Assembly (NCBI GenBank): GCA_027488135.1
Contig: JAIYCH010000089.1
Coordinates: 186,001 to 250,000, forward strand
Reading direction: 5' to 3'
Length of the DNA: 64,000 nt
Source of the DNA: Saprospiraceae bacterium
GTDB taxonomy: Bacteria > Bacteroidota > Bacteroidia > Chitinophagales > Saprospiraceae
The stretch's first letter is position 1, and every line of letters begins with the position of its first letter. The notes below the pieces were generated by a model that made no database searches, was not told the origin of the DNA, and saw only the letters and a list, made by a program, of their open reading frames with translations. The translations under genes and the position numbers were made by a program. Below, piece by piece: positions 1 to 9,657 of this stretch.

Positions 1-567
1 TTTTGAAATCTCTCTTAATAGCATGAGAATATCATCGGAAGTATCAGGGTCTAAATTTCCCGTTGGCTCGTCTGCTAAGATAATTTCCGGACTATTTACC
101 AGGGCACGGGCAATGACTACCCTTTGCTGTTCCCCTCCGGAAAGTTGGTGAGGCATTGATTTTAACATACCGGTCAAACCCACCTGTTCCAAAACGGTAT
201 TTATCCGATGGGTTCTCTGCACCTTATCACTCCAGCCTGTGGCTTGAAGCACAAAATCAAGATTATCTTCTACATTTCTGTCTGTGAGAAGATTAAAATC
301 TTGAAAAACAATACCTAATTTTTTTCTCAGAGATGGAATTGTTTTTCTGTTTAACTTGGTGAGATCGAAACCTGCCACATCGCCCATACCTTTTTTAAGC
401 GGTAAAGCTGCATATAAGACCTTCAATAAACTAGATTTTCCACTGCCCGTTTTACCGATGAGATAAGTAAACTCACCGGAATGTATTCTTACATTAACTT
501 GTTGCAAAATCAATTTATCTTCCTGAAAAATAGAAGCATCTTGCATGCGAACAATTTGTTGAGACAT
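1..567 (-). CDS. ftsE: FtsE-type ABC transporter ATP-binding protein (C-terminus cut by window edge)
   Basis: ATPase of the FtsEX-like ABC family, which works at the inner face of the cytoplasmic membrane with a permease (FtsX) to control cell-wall hydrolases in division. The 189 visible residues start [10 protein letters not shown] and contain a Walker A (GKTGSGKSS), a Q-loop (VFQDFNLL), the ABC signature LSGGEQQR and a Walker B ([13 protein letters not shown]). The reading frame is open to base 1, so only the last few tens of residues are missing. FtsE and LolD/MacB ATPases look alike; the short N-terminus and the FQDFNLL Q-loop favour FtsE. No ftsX is visible, so the exact assignment is probable rather than certain. 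Confidence 0.8.
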   Translation of the reverse strand, partial: MSQQIVRMQDASIFQEDKLILQQVNVRIHSGEFTYLIGKTGSGKSSLLKVLYAALPLKKGMGDVAGFDLTKLNRKTIPSLRKKLGIVFQDFNLLTDRNVEDNLDFVLQATGWSDKVQRTHRINTVLEQVGLTGMLKSMPHQLSGGEQQRVVIARALVNSPEIILADEPTGNLDPDTSDDILMLLREISK

Positions 568-630
568 ATATATTGTTTTAATTTGACAAATTTACTATTT
601 ATATTGTAGTATTGGGATGAAAATACTGCC

Positions 631-2103
631 ATGAAAAATACCTGCCTCAATATTTTATTTTTTTTAGTTCTATCACTCCCTGGTATTTTAATCTCTCAAT
701 CTAATGCTTCTCGTATAGATAGTTTACTTAACAGATTGAGAACAAATGAAGCAGCATTAAGAATATTTTTTAGTGCCATGCCAAAAGGGGGCGATCTACA
801 TCATCATTATTCTGGGTCAATCTATGCTGAAAAATACATTGAAAAAGCAAAATCAGCTAATGCCTGGGTAAACGCGGTGACGTTAGAAATAAAATTTGAT
901 TCATCAGGTATATTGAAGGATAAAGAATGGCAAAAATTTCTAACGCTGGAAAAAGAATTAGGGGAATATAACTTTCAACAAATATTACTGAAACACTTTT
1001 CTTCAAAAGATTACTCGAGATCAGACGGAATTACCTCTTATGATGATTTTTTTGAAACATTTAATCGCTTTGGTTCGTCAAAAAACCAAATATCCAATGG
1101 TTCAGGATTATTATGGATTAAACAAAATGCTATCCATCAGAATGTTTCATACATTGAAACAATGCTGGAAACCATTCCTTGCGGTACATTACCTGAGCGT
1201 TTTAATCATTTAAATGATTCCTTACTTATCTATCAAGCATCAAATGATACCATAAAATTATTTAGTTTATTTAATACCTTGAAAAATAATTTGTTAAGTG
1301 CAAACAATAAAATTTGCATACAAAATTATTTGAAGGGACTTGAGAAGGAACACTTGCGATTACAAATAGACGACTCATTATTTACGCTTCGTTACCAAAC
1401 TTACGTATTGAGAATATTACCACCCATTCAAGTACTGTCGCAAATGATTACATCATTTGAAGCGGCAAAGGAGGATACTTTACTGGTTGGTATAAACATG
1501 GTAGCCCCAGAACACCATCCGATAGCCCTCAGAGATTATCGATTACACATGAGAATGTTTCAATATTGTGCTAAAACATGGCCTAAGGTGTCTGTAAGTT
1601 TGCATGCTGGTGAATTGTCAGAGGGTCTCGTTTCACCTGAAGATATGCGTTTTCACATACAAGAAGCCGTTGACATTGCGGGCGCTAAAAGAATTGGCCA
1701 TGGAACGGCTCTGGCATACGAACAAGATGTATTGTCACTCATTGAAAGAATGAGAACTAAAAAAACGGTTATAGAAATTAATTACTATAGTAATCGCTTC
1801 ATACTGGGTTCGACGCACAGGAACCATCCCCTTTACTTATATCACAAAGCAAACATCCCCATCGTTATTTGCACTGACGATGCGGGCGTATTAAGGACTG
1901 ATCACAATGGAGAGTTTATCCAAATAGCTCTTGATTTTCCTAATTTCACCTATACTGATTTCAAAGAATTTGCCTTCAATTCAATAAACTACAGCTTTAT
2001 TAAAGGCGTTGAAGTAAGGACAAAACTTTTAGAAAAACTTTATCGGGACTTCACCTACTTTGAGAATCATTTTATAGCGCAATACCGAAATATTTTTGAA
2101 TAA
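631..2103 (+). CDS. Secreted adenosine deaminase family protein
   Basis: Metal-dependent purine nucleoside deaminase of the amidohydrolase superfamily, expected to convert adenosine to inosine. The zinc-binding HxH lies at residues 57-59 (GGDLHHHYSGS), followed by SLHAGE (catalytic Glu), RIGHGT, and CTDDAG (paired Asp) near residue 415, so the active site looks complete. A hydrophobic signal peptide occupies about residues 3-22. At 490 residues it is longer than cytosolic bacterial Add (about 330-350); the extra length lies mainly between the HxH and SLHAGE motifs, as in secreted ADGF/CECR1-type enzymes. It is transcribed away from ftsE and stands alone. Substrate is inferred from the family. 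Confidence 0.82.
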   Translation: MKNTCLNILFFLVLSLPGILISQSNASRIDSLLNRLRTNEAALRIFFSAMPKGGDLHHHYSGSIYAEKYIEKAKSANAWVNAVTLEIKFDSSGILKDKEWQKFLTLEKELGEYNFQQILLKHFSSKDYSRSDGITSYDDFFETFNRFGSSKNQISNGSGLLWIKQNAIHQNVSYIETMLETIPCGTLPERFNHLNDSLLIYQASNDTIKLFSLFNTLKNNLLSANNKICIQNYLKGLEKEHLRLQIDDSLFTLRYQTYVLRILPPIQVLSQMITSFEAAKEDTLLVGINMVAPEHHPIALRDYRLHMRMFQYCAKTWPKVSVSLHAGELSEGLVSPEDMRFHIQEAVDIAGAKRIGHGTALAYEQDVLSLIERMRTKKTVIEINYYSNRFILGSTHRNHPLYLYHKANIPIVICTDDAGVLRTDHNGEFIQIALDFPNFTYTDFKEFAFNSINYSFIKGVEVRTKLLEKLYRDFTYFENHFIAQYRNIFE

Positions 2104-2110
2104 TAGGATT

Positions 2111-2617
2111 TTACTTTCGCCTAAATTCCCATGGTGCCACAGGATATGGGTCTCTCCAAAGTCCGGCTTTCATGGATTTCGCTGAAGCCTGCGCTTTTTT
2201 CAATACGGCACTTTTTGAATATTTTTCGTATTGCCAGGCCATACCATTTTTTACCATTTCCACATTGACGTTAGTACCATTTCGCAAATAAATGAAACCC
2301 AATGTCCGACCATACCTATCTTTCCCCAATTTTTCCAGCTTAACTTCTTTTCCAAAAATAAGATCAGAGAGGAAAGTGCGGGAAACGGTACCAAAAGCTT
2401 GTTTCCTTTCAGGCGCATCTATTTCAGATAAACGGACCGTAATTTCTTCCTTAGCTGAGGTTAATAAAACGACGGTATCTCCGTCCTTGACACCGACAAC
2501 TCTCAAAAATTCATTACTTTGTGAAGAGAACCAACTTTGGGTTAAAAAGGCAAGAAACAAAATAAGTGAAATAAATAAGTACTTCGTTTTTGAATTAATT
2601 AGACTAAATTTCATCAT
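2111..2617 (-). CDS. Thermonuclease (SNase-like) family protein, membrane-anchored or secreted
   Basis: Staphylococcal-nuclease-fold phosphodiesterase. The core runs from about residue 40 to the end: VKDGDTVVL (beta barrel with calcium-binding Asp), VRLSEIDAPE (catalytic Arg/Asp motif), KDRYGRTLGFIY (catalytic Arg in the RYGR motif) and GLWRDPYPVAPWEFR (typical end). The first ~27 residues hold a hydrophobic signal or anchor (YLFISLILFLAFL), so the enzyme should act outside the cytoplasm. A longer frame to 2692 exists, but it would overlap the divergent gene at 2640; the tandem ATG at 2617/2614 directly before the signal sequence is the better start. The 3' end meets the adenosine deaminase gene tail to tail with a 7-nt gap. 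Confidence 0.82.
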   Translation of the reverse strand: MMKFSLINSKTKYLFISLILFLAFLTQSWFSSQSNEFLRVVGVKDGDTVVLLTSAKEEITVRLSEIDAPERKQAFGTVSRTFLSDLIFGKEVKLEKLGKDRYGRTLGFIYLRNGTNVNVEMVKNGMAWQYEKYSKSAVLKKAQASAKSMKAGLWRDPYPVAPWEFRRK

Positions 2618-2639
2618 TTTTGAATAATAATTTATTGGA

Positions 2640-3818
2640 ATGAAAATTATAAATAATAAAACAAAATTAAGGGTATTTTTTATCAGCTGCACATTTTTAT
2701 GCGTCGTTTTTAATGTTATTTCTCAGGATAGACTTTATTCAAATTTTTTGGGCAATGAATCAGCCTTTAATCCTTCCCTTTCTGGTTTCAGGGGAGCTTT
2801 TTCTATGTCAGGTCGATTTGTTTCTCAATGGCAATCGCCACAGCTAAATGCTTATAGAACAGGGTTATTCAAAATGGAGGAAAGTCTTCCCTGCTCTATT
2901 TTTGATTATGACTTACATGCAGAATACAATGAAGAAGGTTCAGGTATATATAAATCTATACGTTTAGGAGGTAATATTGCAGGAACAGCTCCATTTGAAA
3001 CAGGAAAAAATACAGTTCATAATGTACGGTTTGGCATAGGTATAGCCTGGCAGTTTAATGCTATAAACTTTAAAACATTGGTTTTTTCTGACCAGCTTGA
3101 TCCCAAATATGGGGCATTCGATGCTTTTGGAAACCTAAACCAAAGCTCTTTCATCGCGCCACTGAACAATAGAACTAAATGGTTTTTTACCCCTGCCGTA
3201 GGGTTCAGTCATCGTATTTTATTTGATAGTGAAAATAAAAAATCATCTACCATTCTATGGGGATTAGCCATGCATCATTTAATTGGGCTGAGCAATGATA
3301 AAAACTGGGGCCAGGCAGAGTCCATTTTACAGTTGGAAACCACCCTGCCCTATCGATTTCATGGATTTGTCCAGTTTGAATTTATCCCTTATTATCATTT
3401 GGGTCAATTTGTCAGTGTAAAACCACATATATCATTTGAAATGCAGAGTAATCTTCATTATTGGAATATAGGATCGCATTTTTCGTTAAACAGACATTTT
3501 TCTATAGGTACTTTCGTGCAACAAATTTATAATGTTGAACAAAATAATAATACACAGTGGATTTCCCTTCAACTGGGATTTGGTCACAACGTTCTCAAAG
3601 ACAAAAAAATAGATCTCGGTTTCACCTATAATATACCCGTCACTGGTCTCAGAAATAATATTGGTCCCTTTCTTGAGGCTAATCTTGCTTTTCACTTCAG
3701 CAAAAGTCCCAGTTGTGGCGTCCTGGGTAAAGACAATGCCATGGCATATCCCGGTGTTCAATGTCCCAGTTCATCTTTTAGTCGGGGTCGAAGGAAATTA
3801 TATGAAAATATCTGGTAA
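2640..3818 (+). CDS. PorP/SprF family type IX secretion membrane protein
   Basis: Outer-membrane beta-barrel of the PorP/SprF family. These proteins bind type B sorting domains and help attach or deliver specific T9SS cargo. A signal peptide (about residues 10-28, ending VISQ) is followed by the family hallmark after the mature N-terminus: YSNFLGNESAFNPSLSG, matching the usual 'Y..N....NPA.aG' start. Alternating beta strands follow to the end, including GLAMHHLIGLS and FSIGTFVQQ typical of the barrel. The 392-residue length is normal to slightly long. The stop is 2 nt before the start of the huge type B cargo gene, so the two are almost certainly co-transcribed as a dedicated transporter/cargo pair. 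The C-terminal extension (GRRKLYENIW) is unremarkable. Confidence 0.85.
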   Translation: MKIINNKTKLRVFFISCTFLCVVFNVISQDRLYSNFLGNESAFNPSLSGFRGAFSMSGRFVSQWQSPQLNAYRTGLFKMEESLPCSIFDYDLHAEYNEEGSGIYKSIRLGGNIAGTAPFETGKNTVHNVRFGIGIAWQFNAINFKTLVFSDQLDPKYGAFDAFGNLNQSSFIAPLNNRTKWFFTPAVGFSHRILFDSENKKSSTILWGLAMHHLIGLSNDKNWGQAESILQLETTLPYRFHGFVQFEFIPYYHLGQFVSVKPHISFEMQSNLHYWNIGSHFSLNRHFSIGTFVQQIYNVEQNNNTQWISLQLGFGHNVLKDKKIDLGFTYNIPVTGLRNNIGPFLEANLAFHFSKSPSCGVLGKDNAMAYPGVQCPSSSFSRGRRKLYENIW

Positions 3819-3820
3819 TT

Positions 3821-6800
3821 ATGAAATTATTGAAATACAATAAATATTTACTTATATGTATCATACTTAATATTAACATATTAAGTATGAATGCACAGAC
3901 TAATCTCTGTAATGACAATGATTGTGGCGATGTATTTGCTACCTATAGCCCGATAGGTTCCAATGTGTTTTGTGAAGGGGCAACGGTCATTTTACAAAAT
4001 AAAAGTTCCACTAAAGACTTTGAAGTTTTTTATATCGATTGGGGAGATGGTAAAAAAGATACGGTACGAAATTATGATGACATAAAACACGTTTACACCT
4101 ATTCTTCACCATTTAAACGTTGTGAATCAAACGCTAAATTCAACCAAATTATCAGCTATATTGGAGAAAAAAAATGTGGCACCAAAAAGAGTTGCAATAC
4201 AGCTACCACCGTAGTTAGTGTCAAATTAAACCCTGAAGCAAATATTGATATTCAAAGCGAATATTGCCTGGGTAAAACGATAAATTTTAAAGAAAATGGT
4301 TGCCATGGAGAAACGTTTTTATGGGAATTTGGCGATGGAAAAACAAGCACAGATAGAAATCCTACCTATACCTACCCAAATACTGGCTATTACAACGTTA
4401 CTTTAACCTCTTTCAATGAATGTGGATCTAATAAGACAACAAAATCTATCAGGGTAGTCGATTTTCCCAAGGCAGGATTTTCTGCTAATCCATCCCAGGG
4501 GCTTTGTGGATCAGGAATCATTCAATTGAAGATGAATGATGATTTATGGGGAATAGGAAGTTGGGAAATCGTGCCAAAAGACACTTTGTCCTGGAAATTT
4601 TTAGATACAACTTACAACTTGACTTCCAAAGATTTAAAAATCAGCGCCAGAAAACCAGGAGATTTTACAATCACTCATACCTCACAAAATGTTTGTGGCA
4701 TCAATAAAAGTACTATGCAATACAAGGTTTTTATTCCGCCAACCTATCAAATTGATACCCCTAATGTTTTTTGTGAAAAAGCGGAGATTACCGAAAAAGA
4801 TTTAAAATTTACCGCTGATGGAGACATCAAATCAATATCATGGACCTTCGAGGGTGCAAATAGAAGAGTGGATTCATCTGAACGTTTCAATGCACTGACA
4901 TTTACCAAATCTGGTACGGTTACCATGAAAATAGTGTCTGAAGTTTGTAGTACACTGACCCATCAAATTCCCATTACCGTCATTCAAAACCCGAAGATAA
5001 ACCTGAGTGAAAATCCAAATCAATTTTGTGCAGGTGGTGACACTTTGACACTCAAAGCAAGTCCATTAGGTGGACGTTGGAAAGGACAGGGCATCATTGA
5101 TCCAATAAAAGGAACCTTTTACCCTAAGGATTTGCCTGAAAATACTTCCATTTCATTGACCTACCAAATAGGAAATGGTGCCTGCAGTGCTTCTGATTCA
5201 TTTAAAATAGCAATTATTGCCACCCCTACTATTTCCTTACTTGTAGATTCTTTTTGCTTAGGCGATTCACCTAAATTTTTACTTGGTCAGCCTATTGGAG
5301 GAATATATTCCGGCATAGGAGTAGATCCCGTAAGTGGACTTTTTTCACCTGTCTTGAGCGGTGCAGGCCGCTTTAACGTTTCCTATACCTTAGATAAAGT
5401 GAATGGTTGTCGTATCATAGCAAGAAAGGTAATACTTGTAGATAAACCTCCGGTTCTGACCTTAGCAGATAGTCTTTTGTTTTGTAATAGCGACAAATTA
5501 TCAAATTTACTGGTAGAAACAGAGCTGAAAGTTGATTCAACTAGTGGTCAATTCACCTGGGCTGGAAAAGGTGTCATTTCAACAGAAGGTTCCTTAAATC
5601 CCTCTTTGCTTCCGCAAAATGAAATTTCTACCCTATATGTTCAATATGATCGATACGGATGCTCTGTTAAGGACAGTATTTTTGTAAAATCAACCAAGAC
5701 CCCCATTCTTGCGCTCTCAAAAGATACTACGCTTTGTATAGATGCCATGGCATATCAGCTTACATCAAATATTTCAGGAGGCACCTGGACAGGAAAAGGG
5801 GTTGATGCGCAAAAAGGATTGGTAGATTTATCTATACCAACTTCGGGAAAACACGTTTACCAATATGTTTTCAGACCTGAAACTTCTTGTTTTCAGGAGG
5901 GAAACGTTACCATTGATTTGCTAAACCCTGGATTAACTATTTCAGCAGGAGCGCGCATAGAAATTTGTCCTGATGCCTCTCCATTTTTACTTTCGGGAGG
6001 ATTTCCTGCCGGAGGCACTTGGACGGGACCTGGATTATCAGGTACCAACGATGCTTTAGTCAAAATATCTCTTTTACAACCAGGTGAAAATAAGTTTATT
6101 TACTGTATAAGCAATCCAAATTTTCAAACTTGTAAAGCTTGTGCAACTAAGGTCATTTTTTTAAATGTGGCGCCGACGGCAGATTTTACATTACCCAATA
6201 ATATTTGCTTAAATACGGCATTTAGCCCACAAAATAAAAGTGTCGGAGGCAATGAATTTCGTTGGACAACAGAAGAAAATCAAAGCAGTAATAGGAAAAG
6301 TCCAACCTTCCTTTTCAAAGAACCAGGGCTTAAAAACCTCAAATTAGAGGTAAAAAACGATAAAAACTGTCAAACAAGTAAGGTGTCAACCTTTAATGTT
6401 TCAACGCCAGCCAACATAAGCATTACTCTTTCAGACGATGAATCGTGCGCTCCCTATACCGTTTCAATAAATAAAATATCCTCGGGTGATAATTTATCCA
6501 TTGCATGGATTAATGGAAAAGATACCATTTTAAGTGCCGATCCTCCAACATGGAAACTTGAAGGAACTAGAAAAGATACAACCTATAAAATTGAGGCGAT
6601 TGCTAAAAATAGTTGCGCAGAAATTAAAGATGTCAAGGAAATTATTATCCACCCCCTTCCAAAAGCCATTTTTGGCACTTTTCCTTTGGAAGGTTGCTCC
6701 CCTCTATCCGTTAAGATGGCCAATCTAAGTGAAGGTGGACCATTACAATATACTTGGGATTATGGAAATGGAAATCTAAGTTTTGATTCATTGGCTAAAG

Positions 6801-8695
6801 AACAATTATACTATCTTGACGGAACAGATTACAAAGAATTCAAAGTTACCTTAAGGACAGAAAATGCTTGTGGAAAAGATAGTTTAGAAAAGATTATTTC
6901 CGTTTACAAAAGAGATACAAAAGCCTTTTTTGAAATTGAATCTTTGCAGGGATGTCCCCCTTTTCAACTTACTACCAAAAGTTTTTCTTCTGCTGGCGCT
7001 AAGCTTAACTGGCAATTGACATCGCCTGACGGAAAAATTATTTCAGGAAATCTGAACACTTTTAATCCAATATTAACTGCTTCCGGCGAATATAATTTGC
7101 TGTTAGGTGCTACTAAATGTGGCACAGACACCTTTCAAACAAAGATTAACGTTTGGCCTGCGCCTATAATTACCCCTGTAAATAAAGACAATTACTGTCT
7201 TAATGAAAGAATAACCAGTATTTTTTCGGTGAATGATTTGAGTAATGTATCCAATATTTTGTGGCAGCACGGTGATGGAACCTCTTCAAATAATATTAAT
7301 GCGCAGCACACCTACAACTTACCAGGCACCTATGTAAGTAAACTAACGGCTACCTCTGCCATCCATTCTTGTAAAACATCTTTTGATAGAGTCATCACCA
7401 TTCATCCTCTTCCAGATGTAACTTTCACACCTGATAAAATGGCTGGATGTCCACCCTTAAGTGTTCTGTTTAAACATAAAGAAGAAACAGGCACCCAATA
7501 TTTATGGCATTTTGAAGATTCACCCTCACTTATTGAGTTAAATCCAGTATATGTTTTTAATAAGAGCGGTCAAGCAAAAGTCCAACTTACAGCTACCAAC
7601 CTATTTGGTTGTAAAGAAGAGGGTAAACCCATAGAAATTTCTGTTTATCCAAAGCCAACAGCCAATTTCACCCTGTCAAAGGATGAAGTTTGTGAATTTG
7701 CAATGTTAGAGGGACTCAAAAATAAATCGCTTGGTTCTATCCAATTTGAGTGGAAATGGCAAGACGATATTTACACTGAGTTTGAACCCAATCTCTTTGC
7801 TGACAAGAACAAAGGTGATTATGATCTTACTTTCATCTCAAAAAATAATTTTGGCTGTAAGGACTCCCTGACTAGAAAAATTAAAGTCAATACACAGTCT
7901 TTTGCAGATTTTGAAATTATGTCACCTATGATTTGCCTGGGAAATACTCCGTTGATTAACAATAAAAGTACCCATGCCAATCAGTTTCAATGGTTTTTAA
8001 ACACAACATTGGTGAGCGAGCAAGCAAATCCAATGATAAATATTTCTCGTGCTGGTGATTTTTCTATTACTTTGGTTACCGCACAGAATGATAAATGCAA
8101 GGATACACTAACCCTGCTAAAAAACATTACGGTATTGCCGACACCTGAAGCTGATTTTGATTACCGGACTAATTTTATTGAACGGACTATTGGAGAAGTA
8201 CAATTCACTAATAAATCAAATTTTTCAACCCGATACTTTTGGCATTTTGGTGATGGAATTACCTCAAAAGCCTTATCTCCCATTCATGAGTATAGTATAA
8301 ACAGAAATATTGAAGTAAAATTAATTGCCTATGCAGACTATTTGAATGGGTTTTATTGTTCAGACACCATCACAAAATCTATTGAACCAGAATGGATTAC
8401 CACATTTCATGCACCCAACGCCTTAGTACCGTCGGCAAACAATCCAGAGATTCAAGTATTCAAGCCGGTGGGCATTGGCCTTACCGCTTATGAGATACAG
8501 ATATACAGTCCCTGGGGAGAGAGAGTATGGTATTCTAACAAATTAAACCTTGATGCACCCGAAGAAAGTTGGAATGGAAGTAAGAATAATATTGGCCCCA
8601 CTCTTCCTCAGGGAGCATATATTTGGCAGGCGGTTGTAACCTTTGTTAATGGAAAAAAGGAAATTTTTACGGGATCGGTTAGTATTTTAAGATAA
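3821..8695 (+). CDS. Giant PKD-domain surface protein with type B (CHU_C) T9SS sorting domain
   Basis: A 1624-residue secreted cell-surface protein. A signal peptide (residues 1-26, ending MNAQ) precedes a Cys-rich N-terminal domain and many PKD/Ig-like domains. Canonical PKD cores are visible as WEFGDGKTSTDRNP (about residue 168), WDYGNGN, WQHGDGTSSN and WHFGDGITSKALSP (about residue 1480). The middle carries at least five beta modules with the motif GG.W.G.G (for example GGTWTGKGV), as in SprB-like adhesins. The last ~95 residues (FHAPNALVPSANNPE ... IYSPWGERVW ... SWNG ... PQGAYIW) form the gliding-motility-associated type B sorting domain. The adjacent upstream PorP/SprF gene is its probable partner. 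Its N-terminal ~200 residues resemble those of the protein at 14574-17984. An adhesive or structural role is inferred; no catalytic motif is seen. Confidence 0.85.
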   Translation: MKLLKYNKYLLICIILNINILSMNAQTNLCNDNDCGDVFATYSPIGSNVFCEGATVILQNKSSTKDFEVFYIDWGDGKKDTVRNYDDIKHVYTYSSPFKRCESNAKFNQIISYIGEKKCGTKKSCNTATTVVSVKLNPEANIDIQSEYCLGKTINFKENGCHGETFLWEFGDGKTSTDRNPTYTYPNTGYYNVTLTSFNECGSNKTTKSIRVVDFPKAGFSANPSQGLCGSGIIQLKMNDDLWGIGSWEIVPKDTLSWKFLDTTYNLTSKDLKISARKPGDFTITHTSQNVCGINKSTMQYKVFIPPTYQIDTPNVFCEKAEITEKDLKFTADGDIKSISWTFEGANRRVDSSERFNALTFTKSGTVTMKIVSEVCSTLTHQIPITVIQNPKINLSENPNQFCAGGDTLTLKASPLGGRWKGQGIIDPIKGTFYPKDLPENTSISLTYQIGNGACSASDSFKIAIIATPTISLLVDSFCLGDSPKFLLGQPIGGIYSGIGVDPVSGLFSPVLSGAGRFNVSYTLDKVNGCRIIARKVILVDKPPVLTLADSLLFCNSDKLSNLLVETELKVDSTSGQFTWAGKGVISTEGSLNPSLLPQNEISTLYVQYDRYGCSVKDSIFVKSTKTPILALSKDTTLCIDAMAYQLTSNISGGTWTGKGVDAQKGLVDLSIPTSGKHVYQYVFRPETSCFQEGNVTIDLLNPGLTISAGARIEICPDASPFLLSGGFPAGGTWTGPGLSGTNDALVKISLLQPGENKFIYCISNPNFQTCKACATKVIFLNVAPTADFTLPNNICLNTAFSPQNKSVGGNEFRWTTEENQSSNRKSPTFLFKEPGLKNLKLEVKNDKNCQTSKVSTFNVSTPANISITLSDDESCAPYTVSINKISSGDNLSIAWINGKDTILSADPPTWKLEGTRKDTTYKIEAIAKNSCAEIKDVKEIIIHPLPKAIFGTFPLEGCSPLSVKMANLSEGGPLQYTWDYGNGNLSFDSLAKEQLYYLDGTDYKEFKVTLRTENACGKDSLEKIISVYKRDTKAFFEIESLQGCPPFQLTTKSFSSAGAKLNWQLTSPDGKIISGNLNTFNPILTASGEYNLLLGATKCGTDTFQTKINVWPAPIITPVNKDNYCLNERITSIFSVNDLSNVSNILWQHGDGTSSNNINAQHTYNLPGTYVSKLTATSAIHSCKTSFDRVITIHPLPDVTFTPDKMAGCPPLSVLFKHKEETGTQYLWHFEDSPSLIELNPVYVFNKSGQAKVQLTATNLFGCKEEGKPIEISVYPKPTANFTLSKDEVCEFAMLEGLKNKSLGSIQFEWKWQDDIYTEFEPNLFADKNKGDYDLTFISKNNFGCKDSLTRKIKVNTQSFADFEIMSPMICLGNTPLINNKSTHANQFQWFLNTTLVSEQANPMINISRAGDFSITLVTAQNDKCKDTLTLLKNITVLPTPEADFDYRTNFIERTIGEVQFTNKSNFSTRYFWHFGDGITSKALSPIHEYSINRNIEVKLIAYADYLNGFYCSDTITKSIEPEWITTFHAPNALVPSANNPEIQVFKPVGIGLTAYEIQIYSPWGERVWYSNKLNLDAPEESWNGSKNNIGPTLPQGAYIWQAVVTFVNGKKEIFTGSVSILR

Positions 8696-8751
8696 TTTTT
8701 GTTAATATAGAAAAAAGAATGAAAAAAAAATCTATTGTAACGGGAAAATCG

Positions 8752-8759
8752 TATTTTTG
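8752..8759 (+). promoter_or_regulatory. Possible -7 element upstream of the four-gene envelope cluster
   Basis: TATTTTTG matches the Bacteroidota -7 consensus TAnnTTTG and lies 46 nt before the ATG at 8806, in the only gap (110 nt) between the type B cargo gene and the lipoprotein gene. No TTTG -33 element sits at the expected ~19-nt spacing (the nearest TTG is too close), so this is a weak call in an AT-rich spacer. Confidence 0.3.
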
Positions 8760-8805
8760 GGCACAGTTATAAGCAGTTTAAATTACTGATTATTAATATA
8801 TTAAA

Positions 8806-9657
8806 ATGAGAACCCCCCTTAATTTTATTTTATTGATCTTTGTATTGGCATTGAGTATAGCTCTATTCAGTGCCTGTGAAACCAAAGACAAAGTGTCATC
8901 CACAAAAACACCGCAACAAAACGAGCTGAATATATCAGTTCCAGCCTTTGCTATGCTTGAAATTGTCGGATCGGAGAACGAGCCTGTTATATCAAAATCA
9001 AACGTAGAATTGGCTAAACCAGAAGTCATTGACGAAAATATTATACCCATTCAAAACACAAACGAATTGGTATTTAAGGGCGGTGAAGCACCTATTTCTG
9101 CAGATAAAATGGGAAATGGGTTTTCAATTTTAGTTTCATCCTCCAAATTGGAGGTAGGTGAACCAATAACTTTTTATGTTAACACCAAATCAGCATTAAG
9201 CTGGCAGTTGGGAGATGGAACCACCAATACTGGCAAAAAGATATCCCATGTTTTCCAAAAGCCCGGGCAGTATAAAATTGAGGCATACAATGCGGACAAA
9301 ACCCAACGCAATCGTATTGAAATTTTGGTTCTTTGTTCTTCAGAATATGTTTTAAATAAAATAAATAGTATTCAAAAGGCAGCTTATTCAGATGATGAAA
9401 AATGGTTGCTTAAAAGTATAGATGAATTTAAAAAATTATTTAGGGCTAACTCAATGCTCATCGAGCTAAATCAAGCCAGTCAGGGGAAAAGCAACAGGAA
9501 ATTTGCTACTATTGATTCGTTCATTGATTATTTTTTAGTAAAAACAGAGCAAAATAAAGAAAAAGGTTATGTGGACTTATCCGTAATAAACGGCGTAAGA
9601 CAAATGGAAACGGCTGCTGAAAGTTCATTATTGTCAAAGATTACTTTATATGAATAG
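8806..9657 (+). CDS. Lipoprotein with a single PKD domain, unknown function
   Basis: A 283-residue envelope lipoprotein. The hydrophobic N-terminus ends in LFSAC, making Cys24 the likely lipidated residue. A low-complexity linker (25-105) leads to one PKD-like domain at about 107-177, with the WQLGDGTTNTGKKISHVF core. A helical C-terminal region (178-283, starting LCSSEYVLNKI) matches nothing I recognise; Cys177 sits at the junction. The gene is first in a same-direction set: its end overlaps the next start by 8 nt, a sign of translational coupling. The PKD domain suggests contact with a surface protein or glycan. No function is assigned. Confidence 0.72.
   Translation: MRTPLNFILLIFVLALSIALFSACETKDKVSSTKTPQQNELNISVPAFAMLEIVGSENEPVISKSNVELAKPEVIDENIIPIQNTNELVFKGGEAPISADKMGNGFSILVSSSKLEVGEPITFYVNTKSALSWQLGDGTTNTGKKISHVFQKPGQYKIEAYNADKTQRNRIEILVLCSSEYVLNKINSIQKAAYSDDEKWLLKSIDEFKKLFRANSMLIELNQASQGKSNRKFATIDSFIDYFLVKTEQNKEKGYVDLSVINGVRQMETAAESSLLSKITLYE

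Noticed and set aside
2231-2627. Two plus-strand ORFs over the SNase gene
   Set aside because: Antisense shadows of a gene with complete SNase motifs.
2618-2692. Longer N-terminus for the SNase protein
   Set aside because: It would overlap the start of the divergent PorP/SprF gene; the ATGs at 2617/2614 sit directly before a normal signal sequence.
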